A stretch of DNA of 64,000 nucleotides from Chrysogorgia sp. JL179-B06 (lineage: Eukaryota > Cnidaria > Anthozoa > Scleralcyonacea > Chrysogorgiidae), in contig JAYKKM010000142.1 in NCBI GenBank assembly GCA_035772405.1, forward strand, positions 2,260,501 to 2,324,500. Reading direction: 5' to 3'. Below the pieces are notes generated by a model. The model saw nothing but the letters and a program-made list of their open reading frames with translations. It made no database searches and was not told where the DNA came from. The position numbers and the translations under genes were made by a program. Within the stretch, counting starts at the first letter, position 1, and every line of letters starts with the position of its first letter. Below are positions 46,022 to 54,012 of this stretch, in pieces.

Positions 46022-47644
46022 TTAGTGAATTAGTGAATTAGTGTTAGTGTTGTCCTTGACATCTGTGGTGCCATCTTGTTCTTCGCCCTCCGATGGTTTC
46101 TCTTCCTTCGCCGCGGTATCTCCTTCGTCTTGTTTGCTTTCCTGACCATCAGTCTCGTCTTTCTGGGTTTTCTTATCGAGTTCTTCCAATTCTTCAGGGG
46201 ACATGGCCCACTTTTGCTTATCTCCAGACATGCACAGTGTGAAGATGAGCACACCGGCCATGTAGACCAAAAACGTTATCCAGAAAACCACTCGCCATTC
46301 ACTGGAAGTCTGCGTGAAACAACATCGAAATAAGATAGTTTGAAGATAACTTAAAATCTACACAGCTAAAAATCGCACAAGTTGTTGAAGAATATTGGCT
46401 GAACAATACTGTTGCTTTATGCTTTGTAGTTGTAACAGTATTGATGGCCTAACAATGTTGCAACAACCTTTGTTATCATGACCAAACAATCTTGTTGACA
46501 ACATTGTTCATGGGGTGCAGCACAACATTGTTTACACCTGTTGAAAACGTGCAACAGTTTGTGCGTTTTTACGCGTGTAGGATGGATGACTGTACTAATC
46601 TAGACATACCGACGAGGCGCGATAAGTATTCTTTACCTTATTCACGGTAATTATGCCGACTATCTGCGGGCTTAGGAAACCTGGTAACGAGCCAAAGACG
46701 TTTGTGATCCCCATGATGACCACTGCAAACTTGGGTGCAATATCCAGCAGATTCACTGCGTATCCCGATGCGTTGAGCCCTGTGATACCCACACCAATGC
46801 AAAGGAATGCTATTCCCATGGTGGGCACTGGGCTGTATCCCACTGCAAGGATAAATGTGGCGGCTACGGTGCAACCTTAACGAGGGGAAAATCAAGGTAA
46901 TTAAAATCGGGACAGTGTTTTGTTGGGCTTATGGTATGGCAGGATGGGGTATGGCAAGATGGGATGGGGCAGGATGGGATTGGACAGGATGGGATTTGGC
47001 AGGATGGGATTTGGCAGGATGGGATTGGTTAAGATGGGATTGGGCAGGACGGGATTGGGCAGGATGGGATTTGGCAGGATGGGATTAGGCAGGATGGGAT
47101 ACGGCAGAGTGGGATTGTGCAGGATGGGATGAGGCAGGATAGGGTTGGGGCAGGGTGGGACCGTGGGATAGGGCAGGATGGGATGGAGCAGGATGGGGTG
47201 GGGCAGGAAGGATAGAAACTCATATATATTGATTCACATGTATTCACTTGTTACCATCTTACCGATGCTAAAAATAAGCCTTCGAGCATTTCTAATGCTC
47301 ATCCCATTTTTAATCATCAAATCTACAATTAACCCTCCTGTTGGACCAACAAAAGCCTTGACAACATACGGCAATGATGCAACGAATCCAGTCTATAAAC
47401 AAAGCGGATTACTATTAGACACGTCGAACCCAATTATTGAAATAAGTTCATCGTAGTTTTCTAAATGAGAGCTGTTTGGTTCACTTCCGCTAACCTTAGT
47501 AATATCAAAATGCAACACTTCCACAAAGTATTTCGGGATACAAATGAGAATGGTATAAAGTCCCCAGTCTGCAGTGAAGTTTGCGACGATTACGGCCCAG
47601 ACTGGGATAGACGTAATGATAGACAACCACGGTACAGGACCAGT
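46022..47644 (-). CDS. SLC17-family anion/glutamate transporter, 3' exons
   Basis: Four exons on the minus strand keep phase. They are 47,644-47,495 (WLSIITSIPVWAVIVANF), 47,392-47,263 (SLPYVVKAFVGPTGGLIVDL), 46,875-46,637 (GLNASGYAVNLLDIAPKFA and SLPGFLSPQIVGIITV) and 46,309-46,022 (WRVVFWITFLVYMAGVLIF, then KQKWA and an acidic tail). GT donors and AG acceptors bound the introns. The sequence matches the second half of sialin/VGLUT-type SLC17 carriers, major-facilitator proteins that move organic anions across vesicle or lysosome membranes. LDIAP is a family hallmark. About six membrane helices are encoded. The N-terminal half is not found to the right, where the viral element lies. The terminal NTNSLIH arises from a 74-bp duplication. 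The exact subtype was not decided. Confidence 0.9.
46935..47215. repeat. GGATGGGATTNGGCA minisatellite in an SLC17 intron
   Basis: About 18 imperfect copies of a 14-15-bp unit, GGATGGGATTGGGCA. It lies wholly within the intron between 46,875 and 47,263. Confidence 0.95.
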
Positions 47645-47804
47645 CTGCAAAGAGATGGTTCATTATGTGTTAATTGTTTATTAAGTGAATTAGATTTTTT
47701 CCCCATACTCTTTTTGATATACACGTGTAAAAACGCACAACCTGTTGCAAGTTGACGAAACGTGGACAATCGTCAAGCTAATATCGGCATCAGAAAATTA
47801 TTCT

Positions 47805-47873
47805 GAGTCCCGTACAGGAATCGAACCTGTAAATTGCCGGTGAGACGCTCTAACCATTGAGCTAACGAGACTC
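47805..47873 (-). tRNA. tRNA-like sequence (pseudo-tRNA or SINE head)
   Basis: The acceptor stem GAGTCTC/GGGACTC pairs fully (one G-T). Box A (TTAGCTCAATGGTTAGAGC) and box B (GGTTCGATTCC) are intact and the T stem pairs. The anticodon arm (TCTCACCGGCAATTTAC) does not form a stem, and the length is 69 nt. It lies upstream of the SLC17 exons, on the same strand. It is probably a SINE head or pseudogene. The words GCGTCTCACCGGCAATT also occur at 26,864 and 28,439. Confidence 0.5.
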
Positions 47874-48674
47874 AGATGGAGAGCGAAGGTTACACTTACA
47901 ATGATGTACTTGTTCAATTAATAGTAATTATATATATATATATATATATTCAATGTGTGTGGGACTGGACCGAGCTCTAAGCCAATCAGAATCAAGAATG
48001 ATTTGAATTGACCAATCAGAGCACAGTCCAGTCCCGTATTTCCAGGAGGGTGTCGTATTTTTAAGGTGTGGTCACCCTGTAAAGAACGACCAGTCATCAA
48101 ATCAGGGGGATATGCACCTGGTCGTATACAAGAGGTTTTTTGTGAATTTTGTATATATTTATCTCATGAAACCTGGTGTTGTTGTACGACCAGTTTTTTG
48201 ATTATCCTTGAGTTTTACGACCAGAGAGAGAGGAAGGTCAATTAAGGTGATCGTATTAATTTCATGAGATAGATATCAAAAAGTGAAAAAAAAACTTGAG
48301 TATAAACGACCATCATACCTCACCCGATGTGATTTATACTTACACGTGCCATCCAAAAAACTTCATATTATTTTTATTGGAAGAGTTGTAAGATGTTGAA
48401 ATAAAAATAATCCCAAATGTTTGCTTATAGAATTAATCATAGAAATTTCCGCCATGGAGCTCTTACCTCGACGCCATCTTATGGCCGAATGACTGATATT
48501 TCTTAGTTACGGTATTTTTAAAAAATGATAAAATTTGTAGAGGGCAATATCTCAAAAAATTATTTGGTGTTTTTAAATAGATGAAATATATTTTAAAAAA
48601 AATAGATGAAATGTACTTTAACACACAATAAAAAACTTTTTTTGAAAAACAAAATTCTCTTTTTATTTTTTTAT
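47874..48674. other. Junction region between host gene and viral element
   Basis: It contains a TATATA run (47,931-47,949), repeated ACGACCAG words (48,086, 48,194, 48,219) and a small inverted repeat (ATTTATCTCATGAAA at 48,157 against TTTCATGAGATAGAT near 48,262). No SLC17 5' exon and no viral gene were found. Base composition becomes strongly A+T-rich from about 48,600, so the left end of the viral element probably lies here. I could not identify a terminal inverted repeat because the other end is outside the window. Confidence 0.4.
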
Positions 48675-49183
48675 TTAATCTAAATACATTTCTTTATTAA
48701 TGGAACTAAGTATGGAATCATCAGTTATCATAATTGTTGTTAGATATTTATGCTGACAAAGAATTCCCCCATCTACCACTTCTAAATATAATTTATACAT
48801 GGATAGATTACCCGAGGGAGAGTATATACAGTGTTGTAAAATATATTTTTGATTTGGAAAATTCTGTCGAAGAGTATTAATATCACAGTGGGTATATACT
48901 GTTTTTTTTGGTTTAACATCTTTCTATTAAATACTTTCTCCTCGTCATCATCACTACCCAAAAATGCTTTCAAACTATCATCACTATCAGAATCACCATC
49001 ATCCTGAATGGGTTTGAAGGGTTTAAAGTCATCGAAATTAAACTCTTTGGACGTATTCCGTACACCGTACACGTATCCTTCTCCTTTATCGTTGTAGTCC
49101 CATATGAGAGGGGAACCATATGGGGTTATGGGGTGGGGTTCTCCATAGGAAGCTTCGTTCGTTATTTCTTCTTTCGTAGCCAT
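48675..49183 (-). pseudogene. Viral accessory family member 1 (acidic N-terminus), frameshifted
   Basis: The ATG at 49,183 starts a frame with a Pro/Tyr-rich N-terminus and an acidic stretch (DDGDSDSDDS). At the T8 run 48,902-48,909 (A8 on the coding strand, inside an A AAA AAC heptamer) the frame shifts. The following frame continues to a stop at 48,675 and contains the family signature: a Leu-rich helix, FPNQKY, a Cys, then YKLYLEVV and YLTT. The same signature is in the minus-strand genes at 49,887, 51,375, 51,801 and 53,642. Function is unknown. The long acidic extension is unique to this member. The shift is either decay, a sequencing error or, less likely, programmed -1 frameshifting. 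A TATATAAG box lies at 49,239. Confidence 0.6.
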
Positions 49184-49340
49184 TTTTTATTTTTCTTAAA
49201 ACTTCTTAAGTTTGTAGATATTTAGGGTTGTTACTAGGCTTATATAAGTACGTATTGTTTAAATGAAAAAAAAATAGTTTCAGCTTATTTATATGAAAGT
49301 TTTTTGAGAAAATTTTTTTTCATTTGTAAAAAACCTAGGG

Positions 49341-49350
49341 TATAAAAAAT
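49341..49350 (+). promoter_or_regulatory. TATA box of the Rep-like gene
   Basis: TATAAAAAAT lies 35-44 bp upstream of the ATG at 49,385. Confidence 0.5.
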
Positions 49351-49384
49351 ATCATAAAAAAAATGTACAGTTATTTTGTTGAAG

Positions 49385-49825
49385 ATGGGGTGTATACCCC
49401 CGCGAAAGATTTGGTCATTTCAAATGCGTAGCCCAGAAAATGCTGAAAAATTGATAGAGGCAGCGAAATTAATTCATACTCCAAGGAATTGTCTTAAATT
49501 AAATGAAATATCGTTTTTTGAATGTAGTCGTGAAATTGTAAAAGATAAAGAAATTGGATATCTTCAAGGGGTTGTTTATCTCAAAGAAGCAAGAGATGAT
49601 ATTTTTGATTGGCTTGCATATGGGGGAGAAATCATTCGTTCTTATGCTGATGATTTCTACCATTTTAAGGGTAGAATATATGATCCGTCCACGTTATATC
49701 GATATGGAAAACGTCAGGGTAAAATGGGAAAATTATGGGATAGTGAAAGAATCTGTAAATTAGCTGATTATAAGAACATGCATCGACAAAAACAAATTGC
49801 AAAAAGAAAAAAACTTTTAGAGTAA
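49385..49825 (+). CDS. Rep-like protein, possible HUH-endonuclease relative
   Basis: 146 residues, intact. I chose the ATG at 49,385, the first ATG of this frame. An upstream ATG at 49,363 is in another frame and stops early. Three stretches fall in the order and spacing of CRESS-DNA Rep motifs: WSFQMRSPE at residues 10-18 (compare FTxNNP), GYLQGVVYL at 58-66 (compare HxQGxxxF), and YRYGKRQGK at 105-113 (compare YxxKEG). The metal-binding His of motif II is replaced by Tyr-Leu, so nicking activity is doubtful. The C-terminus is basic. It may be a captured or repurposed Rep domain acting in DNA binding. Alternatively the resemblance is chance. It stands alone behind its own TATA box. Confidence 0.5.
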   Translation: MGCIPPRKIWSFQMRSPENAEKLIEAAKLIHTPRNCLKLNEISFFECSREIVKDKEIGYLQGVVYLKEARDDIFDWLAYGGEIIRSYADDFYHFKGRIYDPSTLYRYGKRQGKMGKLWDSERICKLADYKNMHRQKQIAKRKKLLE

Positions 49826-49886
49826 AGAAAGAAATTCATGTAAAAAAAATAACAATGATTCACATGTTTTATTATAAAAAATAAAT

Positions 49887-50258
49887 TTATACAAGAGAAG
49901 GAATTATGTCTTTGTCAGTATTTATAAACTTAACATTTTTATGTAAAAGATGAGGAACATCTTCCTCTGATAATATTTTTATTGTTTTTCCAGATTCTCC
50001 ATGATTGATAACTTTCAGGGTTACTTCATATGGGTGTTGTTCCACACCATTTTTTTTTATTACAGAACATTGTTTTGTGTCAATTATTGTAACAGGTTTG
50101 CAATCCTGCACAAAATATATATATTCAGGATATTCTTTATGAAGAGATTCACATGATAAATAGCGCTGAAAAGTATTTTTGGATGTGTCAAAAAAAGTTA
50201 TACTATTTGTACATATACTAACATAACGTAATACGGACATTGTTTTTTTTTCAGTCAT
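49887..50258 (-). CDS. Viral accessory family member 2, 123 residues
   Basis: Intact from ATG 50,258 to stop 49,887. After an N-terminal part without recognised motif it has the family core: CESLHKEYPEYIYFVQDCKP, then HPYEVTLKVIN, GKTIKIL and HLLHKNVKFIN. The pattern (Leu-rich helix, FP/YP, YxV, CKP, two beta-rich segments, then a final L..K.I.LI) recurs in the other four minus-strand members. Function is unknown and no membrane segment or catalytic motif is visible. A TATATATA sequence lies near 50,287, about 30 bp upstream. Confidence 0.7.
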   Translation of the reverse strand: MTEKKTMSVLRYVSICTNSITFFDTSKNTFQRYLSCESLHKEYPEYIYFVQDCKPVTIIDTKQCSVIKKNGVEQHPYEVTLKVINHGESGKTIKILSEEDVPHLLHKNVKFINTDKDIIPSLV

Positions 50259-50404
50259 GATAAAGTTTTTTAAGTTTTAAACATCTTATATATATGTGTC
50301 TCAGAAAAGATATAAAAAAAAATCAAAAACAGATATAACAGTATAGACGTTTTTTTTTTGTTTTTTTTTAAAGCATTGCTTGTCGTACTTCAGTTAACAT
50401 AAAA

Positions 50405-50554
50405 ATGAAGAGTAGGAGTTGTATAAAAAAATCGAAAACGAAAATAAAAAAAAGAATACGAAAACGACGACGTTCTAAAAAAATTCAAAAAGGAGGATGG
50501 AAAAAAGATCATCCGAATTATAATCATAAGTTTTATGAATTTTGGAAATGGTAG
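50405..50554 (+). CDS. Small basic KGG protein, core/pX-like
   Basis: 49 residues. The N-terminal half is Lys/Arg-rich (KKRIRKRRRSKKIQKGG) and the C-terminal half aromatic (HKFYEFWKW). The basic stretch followed by IQKGG is shared with the ORF at 59,439 and resembles the adenovirus pX/mu precursor, in which a basic DNA-condensing segment precedes a Gly-Gly protease site. The hydrophobic tail of pX is missing here. The gene is shorter than usual detection limits but has an ATG and a clean stop (TAG 50,552). A packaging role is inferred. Confidence 0.5.
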   Translation: MKSRSCIKKSKTKIKKRIRKRRRSKKIQKGGWKKDHPNYNHKFYEFWKW

Positions 50555-50578
50555 ACGATGTATTAAAAAAAAATTTTA

Positions 50579-50782
50579 TTAATCCAAATAAGTTTTTTTC
50601 CATCTTTGTATTCTATCATCACATTCACATAGATCAACTATTTTACTATAGATAAGTCGTCCGTAATTCTGTTTACAAGGATAACAATAATGATGGTTTA
50701 CAAAGCATTCTTTACATCTGTAATGCATGAAAAAATGATAGAAGGAATTCACTTCACAACAACAGAAACTGCAATATACCAT
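50579..50782 (-). CDS. Cys/His-rich small protein, putative zinc-binding
   Basis: 67 residues from ATG 50,782. The Cys/His pattern is CxxCCC, then H, YRCKECFVNHHYCYPCKQ, and later CEC. The spacing C-x2-C ... C-x2-C-x3-HH-x-C-x2-C can bind two zinc ions, as in RING- or B-box-like modules, but the exact family is not recognised. It lies between two other accessory genes, tail-to-tail with the small basic gene at 50,405. A role in ubiquitin or transcription control is only a guess. Confidence 0.6.
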   Translation of the reverse strand: MVYCSFCCCEVNSFYHFFMHYRCKECFVNHHYCYPCKQNYGRLIYSKIVDLCECDDRIQRWKKTYLD

Positions 50783-50854
50783 CTTGACAACTTTTTTTTG
50801 GACGTTTTGTGAAAATTTTATTGTTTGACAACCGACTTTTATAGATTTTTGGAC

Positions 50855-50862
50855 TATAAAAG
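50855..50862 (+). promoter_or_regulatory. TATA box
   Basis: TATAAAAG lies 38-45 bp upstream of the ATG at 50,900. Confidence 0.5.
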
Positions 50863-50899
50863 CAGGGTATCAAATATATTTTTCTATTATTTTTTCAAC

Positions 50900-51265
50900 A
50901 TGTGGCTGCGATCAATGATTGATTTTGGAGAATGTGAATCTCATGATTATCTTTCATTTTATTATCAAACTCAACCCATACAATTAGTAAAATACGAACC
51001 TGTGGAACCCTCGTGTTTAAGATATTGATATTATTTATATCTGAAAGATTGTCAGGGACCTCGATATTTCAAAATGTTGTTAGTAGACGCGTTTGGGGCT
51101 CCGGAGGAAAATTTACAGAACCTCTTATCACCATTGAAAGGAAAATATATAAATATTATAAATCATAGTGTAGAATTAGTAAACTCAACACCTATATTAA
51201 ACATTAAACCCTACAATTTCATTGACCATAGAGGTAGAGGGAAACAAATATTTTTTTCTTTGTAA
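50900..51265 (+). pseudogene. Viral accessory ORF with an in-frame TGA
   Basis: The ATG at 50,900 opens a frame that meets TGA at 51,026-51,028. The same frame then stays open to TAA at 51,265 (containing DAFGAPEENLQNLLSPLKGK). Continuity of frame across the TGA suggests one former protein of about 121 residues interrupted by a nonsense change. The two halves could instead be separate small genes, the second starting at ATG 51,074. The product is not recognised. Confidence 0.45.
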
Positions 51266-51374
51266 TGTTTTTAAAATAAAAAACGTTTGATTTGAAAGTT
51301 AGAAACAGAAAAAATATCGAGTTTTAATTTTTTGTAAAAATTTTTATTGCAAGAAAAATAAATATTTTTAAAAA

Positions 51375-51695
51375 TTAATGTTGTGGAATTATTGAGTAAA
51401 CATTATTTATTAGTTTAATTTTTTTATACAAGAGATGATCACTTTTAGTATCAATAATTGTTTTTAGGGTTATTTCCTTCTCTTCAACTAATCCCTGTTT
51501 AATAACTTTCAGAGTTAGTTCGTAGACTTGGGGTGGAGAACAAAATGGAGGATTACATTCTTTACATAGTATAGCAGGTTTACAATCCTCTACCAAATAC
51601 GTATAGTTAGGAAAATGTTTTTGAAGAAAATGACATGAATAATAACGAGGAGTATAGTCATAATATGCTACACCCCTATAATTGACACAGGTCAC
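51375..51695 (-). pseudogene. Viral accessory family member 3, no ATG
   Basis: The frame is open from about 51,716 to the stop at 51,375 but contains no ATG near its start; the leftmost possible start is a GTG at 51,695. Core family features are present: CHFLQKHFPNYTYLVEDCKP, VYELTLKVI, EKEITLKTI and LLYKKIKLINN. It also has CKECNPPFC, a Cys pair shared with member 4. The start may have been lost by mutation. It is close to member 4, from which it is separated by about 100 bp containing a TATATATATAATA sequence (51,752). Confidence 0.6.
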
Positions 51696-51800
51696 AAGAT
51701 CTTGTTCTTGATTCGTCTGATATCACTATGATTAAATCAAATGAGTAATCTTATATATATAATAAATAAAAAAACACGAATTTTTTTTTTAAAAAAGTTT

Positions 51801-52208
51801 TTATTGAGTATATGCTACAGCTTTCATGAAATTATTAGAATCTATTATTAGTTTAATTTCTTTTTGTAAAAGATCAGAAGCATCATAGTCAACAATTGTT
51901 GTTATGTTTTCACCCAGACATGCACAATTCCATTCATCATTTTCATGTTCATGTTTCTTTTTAACTTCAAGAGCTAAGTAATATGTTTGAGGAGGAGGTG
52001 ATGGGGTTTTACATTCGCAAAATACCGTAGGTTGACATTTCTTTACAACATAGGTAAAGTGGTGTAATTCTTTTGCTAGAAAACGACTTGGATAATAGTT
52101 ACTTTAATCTCCAATTTGGTAGGGGTTAAAATCATCAGCAATTATTCTTTTATAACTTCTGCCGTTATGTTCATCACAATCACGATAGGGTACATGTGAA
52201 TTCGACAT
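51801..52208 (-). pseudogene. Viral accessory family member 4, in-frame TAA
   Basis: ATG at 52,208, stop at 51,801, 136 codons, with a single in-frame TAA (52,104-52,106). After it the frame gives PSRFLAKELHHFTYVVKKCQ, FCECK, TYYLALEVKKKHEHEND, ENITTIVDYDASDLLQKEI and KLIID, clearly paralogous to member 3. Only one inactivating change is present, so the loss is recent or the position was recoded. A TATATATAA sequence lies at 52,238. Confidence 0.65.
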
Positions 52209-52346
52209 CATTCACAATAACGTTTCGGTGACGCGTTTATATATAATTTTTTATAAAAAAAAATATAAAAAGAAAAATATCAAAATTTAAAAAGACAGAT
52301 ATTCTAAAATATATTTAAAAAAAATCAAAAATAAATTTTATTAGGA

Positions 52347-52354
52347 TATAAATA
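52347..52354 (+). promoter_or_regulatory. TATA box
   Basis: TATAAATA lies 33-40 bp upstream of the ATG at 52,387. The same box precedes the paralog at 52,682. Confidence 0.55.
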
Positions 52355-52386
52355 AAAATGTAAAAAAATGGTTTTACAAAAATATC

Positions 52387-52572
52387 ATGGAAACCGTGGA
52401 AACAGTAGATGCACGATATAATAGATTATTCTATTCAAAATATCCCTGTGGACAATGTCTTAATGGAAATATGTGCGGGGAAGTGTGTGCGAATAATACA
52501 CCGTGGAAAGATCCAAAACAAAAACGTTGTTGTAGATTAAAGAGATGGTTGTTAAAGAAGATATGTTGTTAA
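52387..52572 (+). CDS. Cys-rich small protein, paralog A
   Basis: 61 residues. Its N-terminal half, with TVDARYNRLFYSKYPCGQCL, is paralogous to the next gene (KADERFERLYYNKHPCGRCI). It then has NMCGEVC and a basic Cys-containing tail ending KKICC. The PCGxC-x(4-7)-C pattern suggests a metal-bound or disulphide knot. The two genes lie in tandem with matching TATA boxes, so they arose by duplication. Function is unknown. Confidence 0.65.
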   Translation: METVETVDARYNRLFYSKYPCGQCLNGNMCGEVCANNTPWKDPKQKRCCRLKRWLLKKICC

Positions 52573-52635
52573 AAGAATTAAAGTCCATAAAAATTAAAAG
52601 AATTAAAATCCATAAAAAAAAGAAATAAGAAACAG

Positions 52636-52643
52636 TATAAATA
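52636..52643 (+). promoter_or_regulatory. TATA box
   Basis: TATAAATA lies 39-46 bp upstream of the ATG at 52,682. Confidence 0.55.
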
Positions 52644-52681
52644 AGAGTAAAAAAAATAATTGTATTTATATTTGTTAGACA

Positions 52682-52894
52682 ATGGAACGTATTGAAAAAG
52701 CAGATGAACGATTTGAAAGATTATATTATAACAAACATCCATGTGGAAGATGTATTAACAAACACCCATGTACGATTCATCCAGATGAATTAAAACTTTC
52801 AAGACTAAACAGTTTTAAACGTCGGGTGTTAAACAAGTTAAATATACGGTGGAAATATACAGTGAATGTTTCAGTGGAAATAGATCACGAATAG
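52682..52894 (+). CDS. Cys-rich small protein, paralog B
   Basis: 70 residues. It shares the RLYYNKHPCGRCINKHPC module with paralog A, but its C-terminal half (KRRVLNKLNIRWKYTVNVSV) is different and lacks the CC end. Intact. Function is unknown. Confidence 0.65.
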   Translation: MERIEKADERFERLYYNKHPCGRCINKHPCTIHPDELKLSRLNSFKRRVLNKLNIRWKYTVNVSVEIDHE

Positions 52895-52933
52895 AAGAAA
52901 AGACGTCGAAGTTTTTTTTTAAAAAAGATTTAA

Positions 52934-53182
52934 ACGGCTGTACGAGAGCATGATTTTGATGAAATTCTTTATCCCGACATTCAATATTTATCACATGCTG
53001 AATTGTTTGAGATAGAAAAAACACGAGATTCAACGTTTTATTTTTTGGAATGGAGCGAACATCCCTATCAGTTTAGATGTGCTGATTATGATTATAAATA
53101 TTTTAACATTTATGTGGAAGATAAAAATGAACAATCTATATTTCGGAAACGATATGGTGGAAAAGATATTATAGATTTTTAA
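52934..53182 (+). pseudogene. Open fragment lacking a start
   Basis: The frame is open for 82 codons, with a protein-like composition (EHDFDEILYPDIQYL, FYFLEWSEHPYQFRCADYDY, FRKRYGGKDIIDF), and ends at TAA 53,180. There is no ATG and a stop precedes it at 52,931. It is probably the 3' part of a gene broken near the T9/A6 tract at 52,912-52,926. Not recognised. Confidence 0.4.
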
Positions 53183-53202
53183 TAACTGGTTTTAGCTGGA
53201 CT

Positions 53203-53595
53203 ATGTCATTTTATGATCAGTTAGTGGGAAAACATGTAGTATTTATTGATAGAGAACCGAGATTACCCACGTTAATTTCGACCCTTGATTGTTTTGAGGT
53301 AAATAATATCCCATGTTATTCAAATACGTTTTTGTATAGTAAATGTAAAGATTCAAGATTTAGATTAGTAAATTATCATTTACGTGAAAATTTTGATGGT
53401 CAAGAGCTTTATTTAGTTCTTATTAAAGATGAAAATATATTATCTGTACTTAATGTGATTTATGGTACCAGTAATGGAAATTATATTGTAACATTAATAA
53501 ATAAAATACATTTTGATAAATCTATGTTGCAACTACATGTACATTTAAATTGTTGTGGGGAATTATGTAATAATTTTAATGAATTAAATATTTGA
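53203..53595 (+). CDS. Hypothetical viral protein, 130 residues
   Basis: Intact from ATG 53,203 to TGA 53,595. The mostly beta-type sequence includes FIDREPRLPTLISTLDCFEV, GQELYLVLIKDENILSVLNV and a His/Cys-containing end (LHVHLNCCGELC). No family was recognised. It starts 20 bp after the preceding open fragment. Confidence 0.6.
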   Translation: MSFYDQLVGKHVVFIDREPRLPTLISTLDCFEVNNIPCYSNTFLYSKCKDSRFRLVNYHLRENFDGQELYLVLIKDENILSVLNVIYGTSNGNYIVTLINKIHFDKSMLQLHVHLNCCGELCNNFNELNI

Positions 53596-53641
53596 AATAA
53601 AACAGTTAAATAAAATATCGAGAAAAGCGTGTTTTTTTTAT

Positions 53642-53896
53642 TTAAAAAAAAGAATTTATATACACTTGTTGATCTATAAAATTATGTATACCACAATCTC
53701 CTGCCACATGTGTTGTTATATATTGTTTATAATTAAGCTTTTTATTTTCTGCATACTCCATAACTTCCAAATTTATATATAATCGATTCATAGGAAAGCA
53801 TGGATTTAGGATTTGTTCACATTTACGTACAATAAATTTTTGATTTCGACAATTTTCTTTAAGATAGTGAAGATCATACTGTTTGGGTTTTGACAT
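53642..53896 (-). CDS. Viral accessory family member 5, short form
   Basis: 84 residues from ATG 53,896. This is the shortest member, reduced to the family core: DLHYLKENCRNQKFIVRKCE, then YINLEVMEY, YKQYITTHV and IHNFIDQQVYIN. It lacks the N-terminal extensions of the others, so the core probably is the conserved domain. Intact. Function is unknown. Confidence 0.65.
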   Translation of the reverse strand: MSKPKQYDLHYLKENCRNQKFIVRKCEQILNPCFPMNRLYINLEVMEYAENKKLNYKQYITTHVAGDCGIHNFIDQQVYINSFF

Positions 53897-53994
53897 ATTG
53901 CTTGCATGAGATTCAACTGAAGAATGAACCAGAAAACAAAATGTTTTTTATTTTATTTAGATTAATGTTTATTTAGCTTAATGAATTTGAAAGC

Positions 53995-54003
53995 TATATA
54001 AAG
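53995..54003 (+). promoter_or_regulatory. TATA box
   Basis: TATATAAAG lies 10-18 bp upstream of the ATG at 54,013, closer than in the neighbouring genes, so a downstream ATG (54,037) may be used. Confidence 0.35.
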
Positions 54004-54012
54004 AGTAAAAAT

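Noticed and set aside
40056..47873. Functional tRNA genes
   Set aside because: Both tRNA-like sequences have defects (C at position 33, or no anticodon stem) and lie in repeat contexts.
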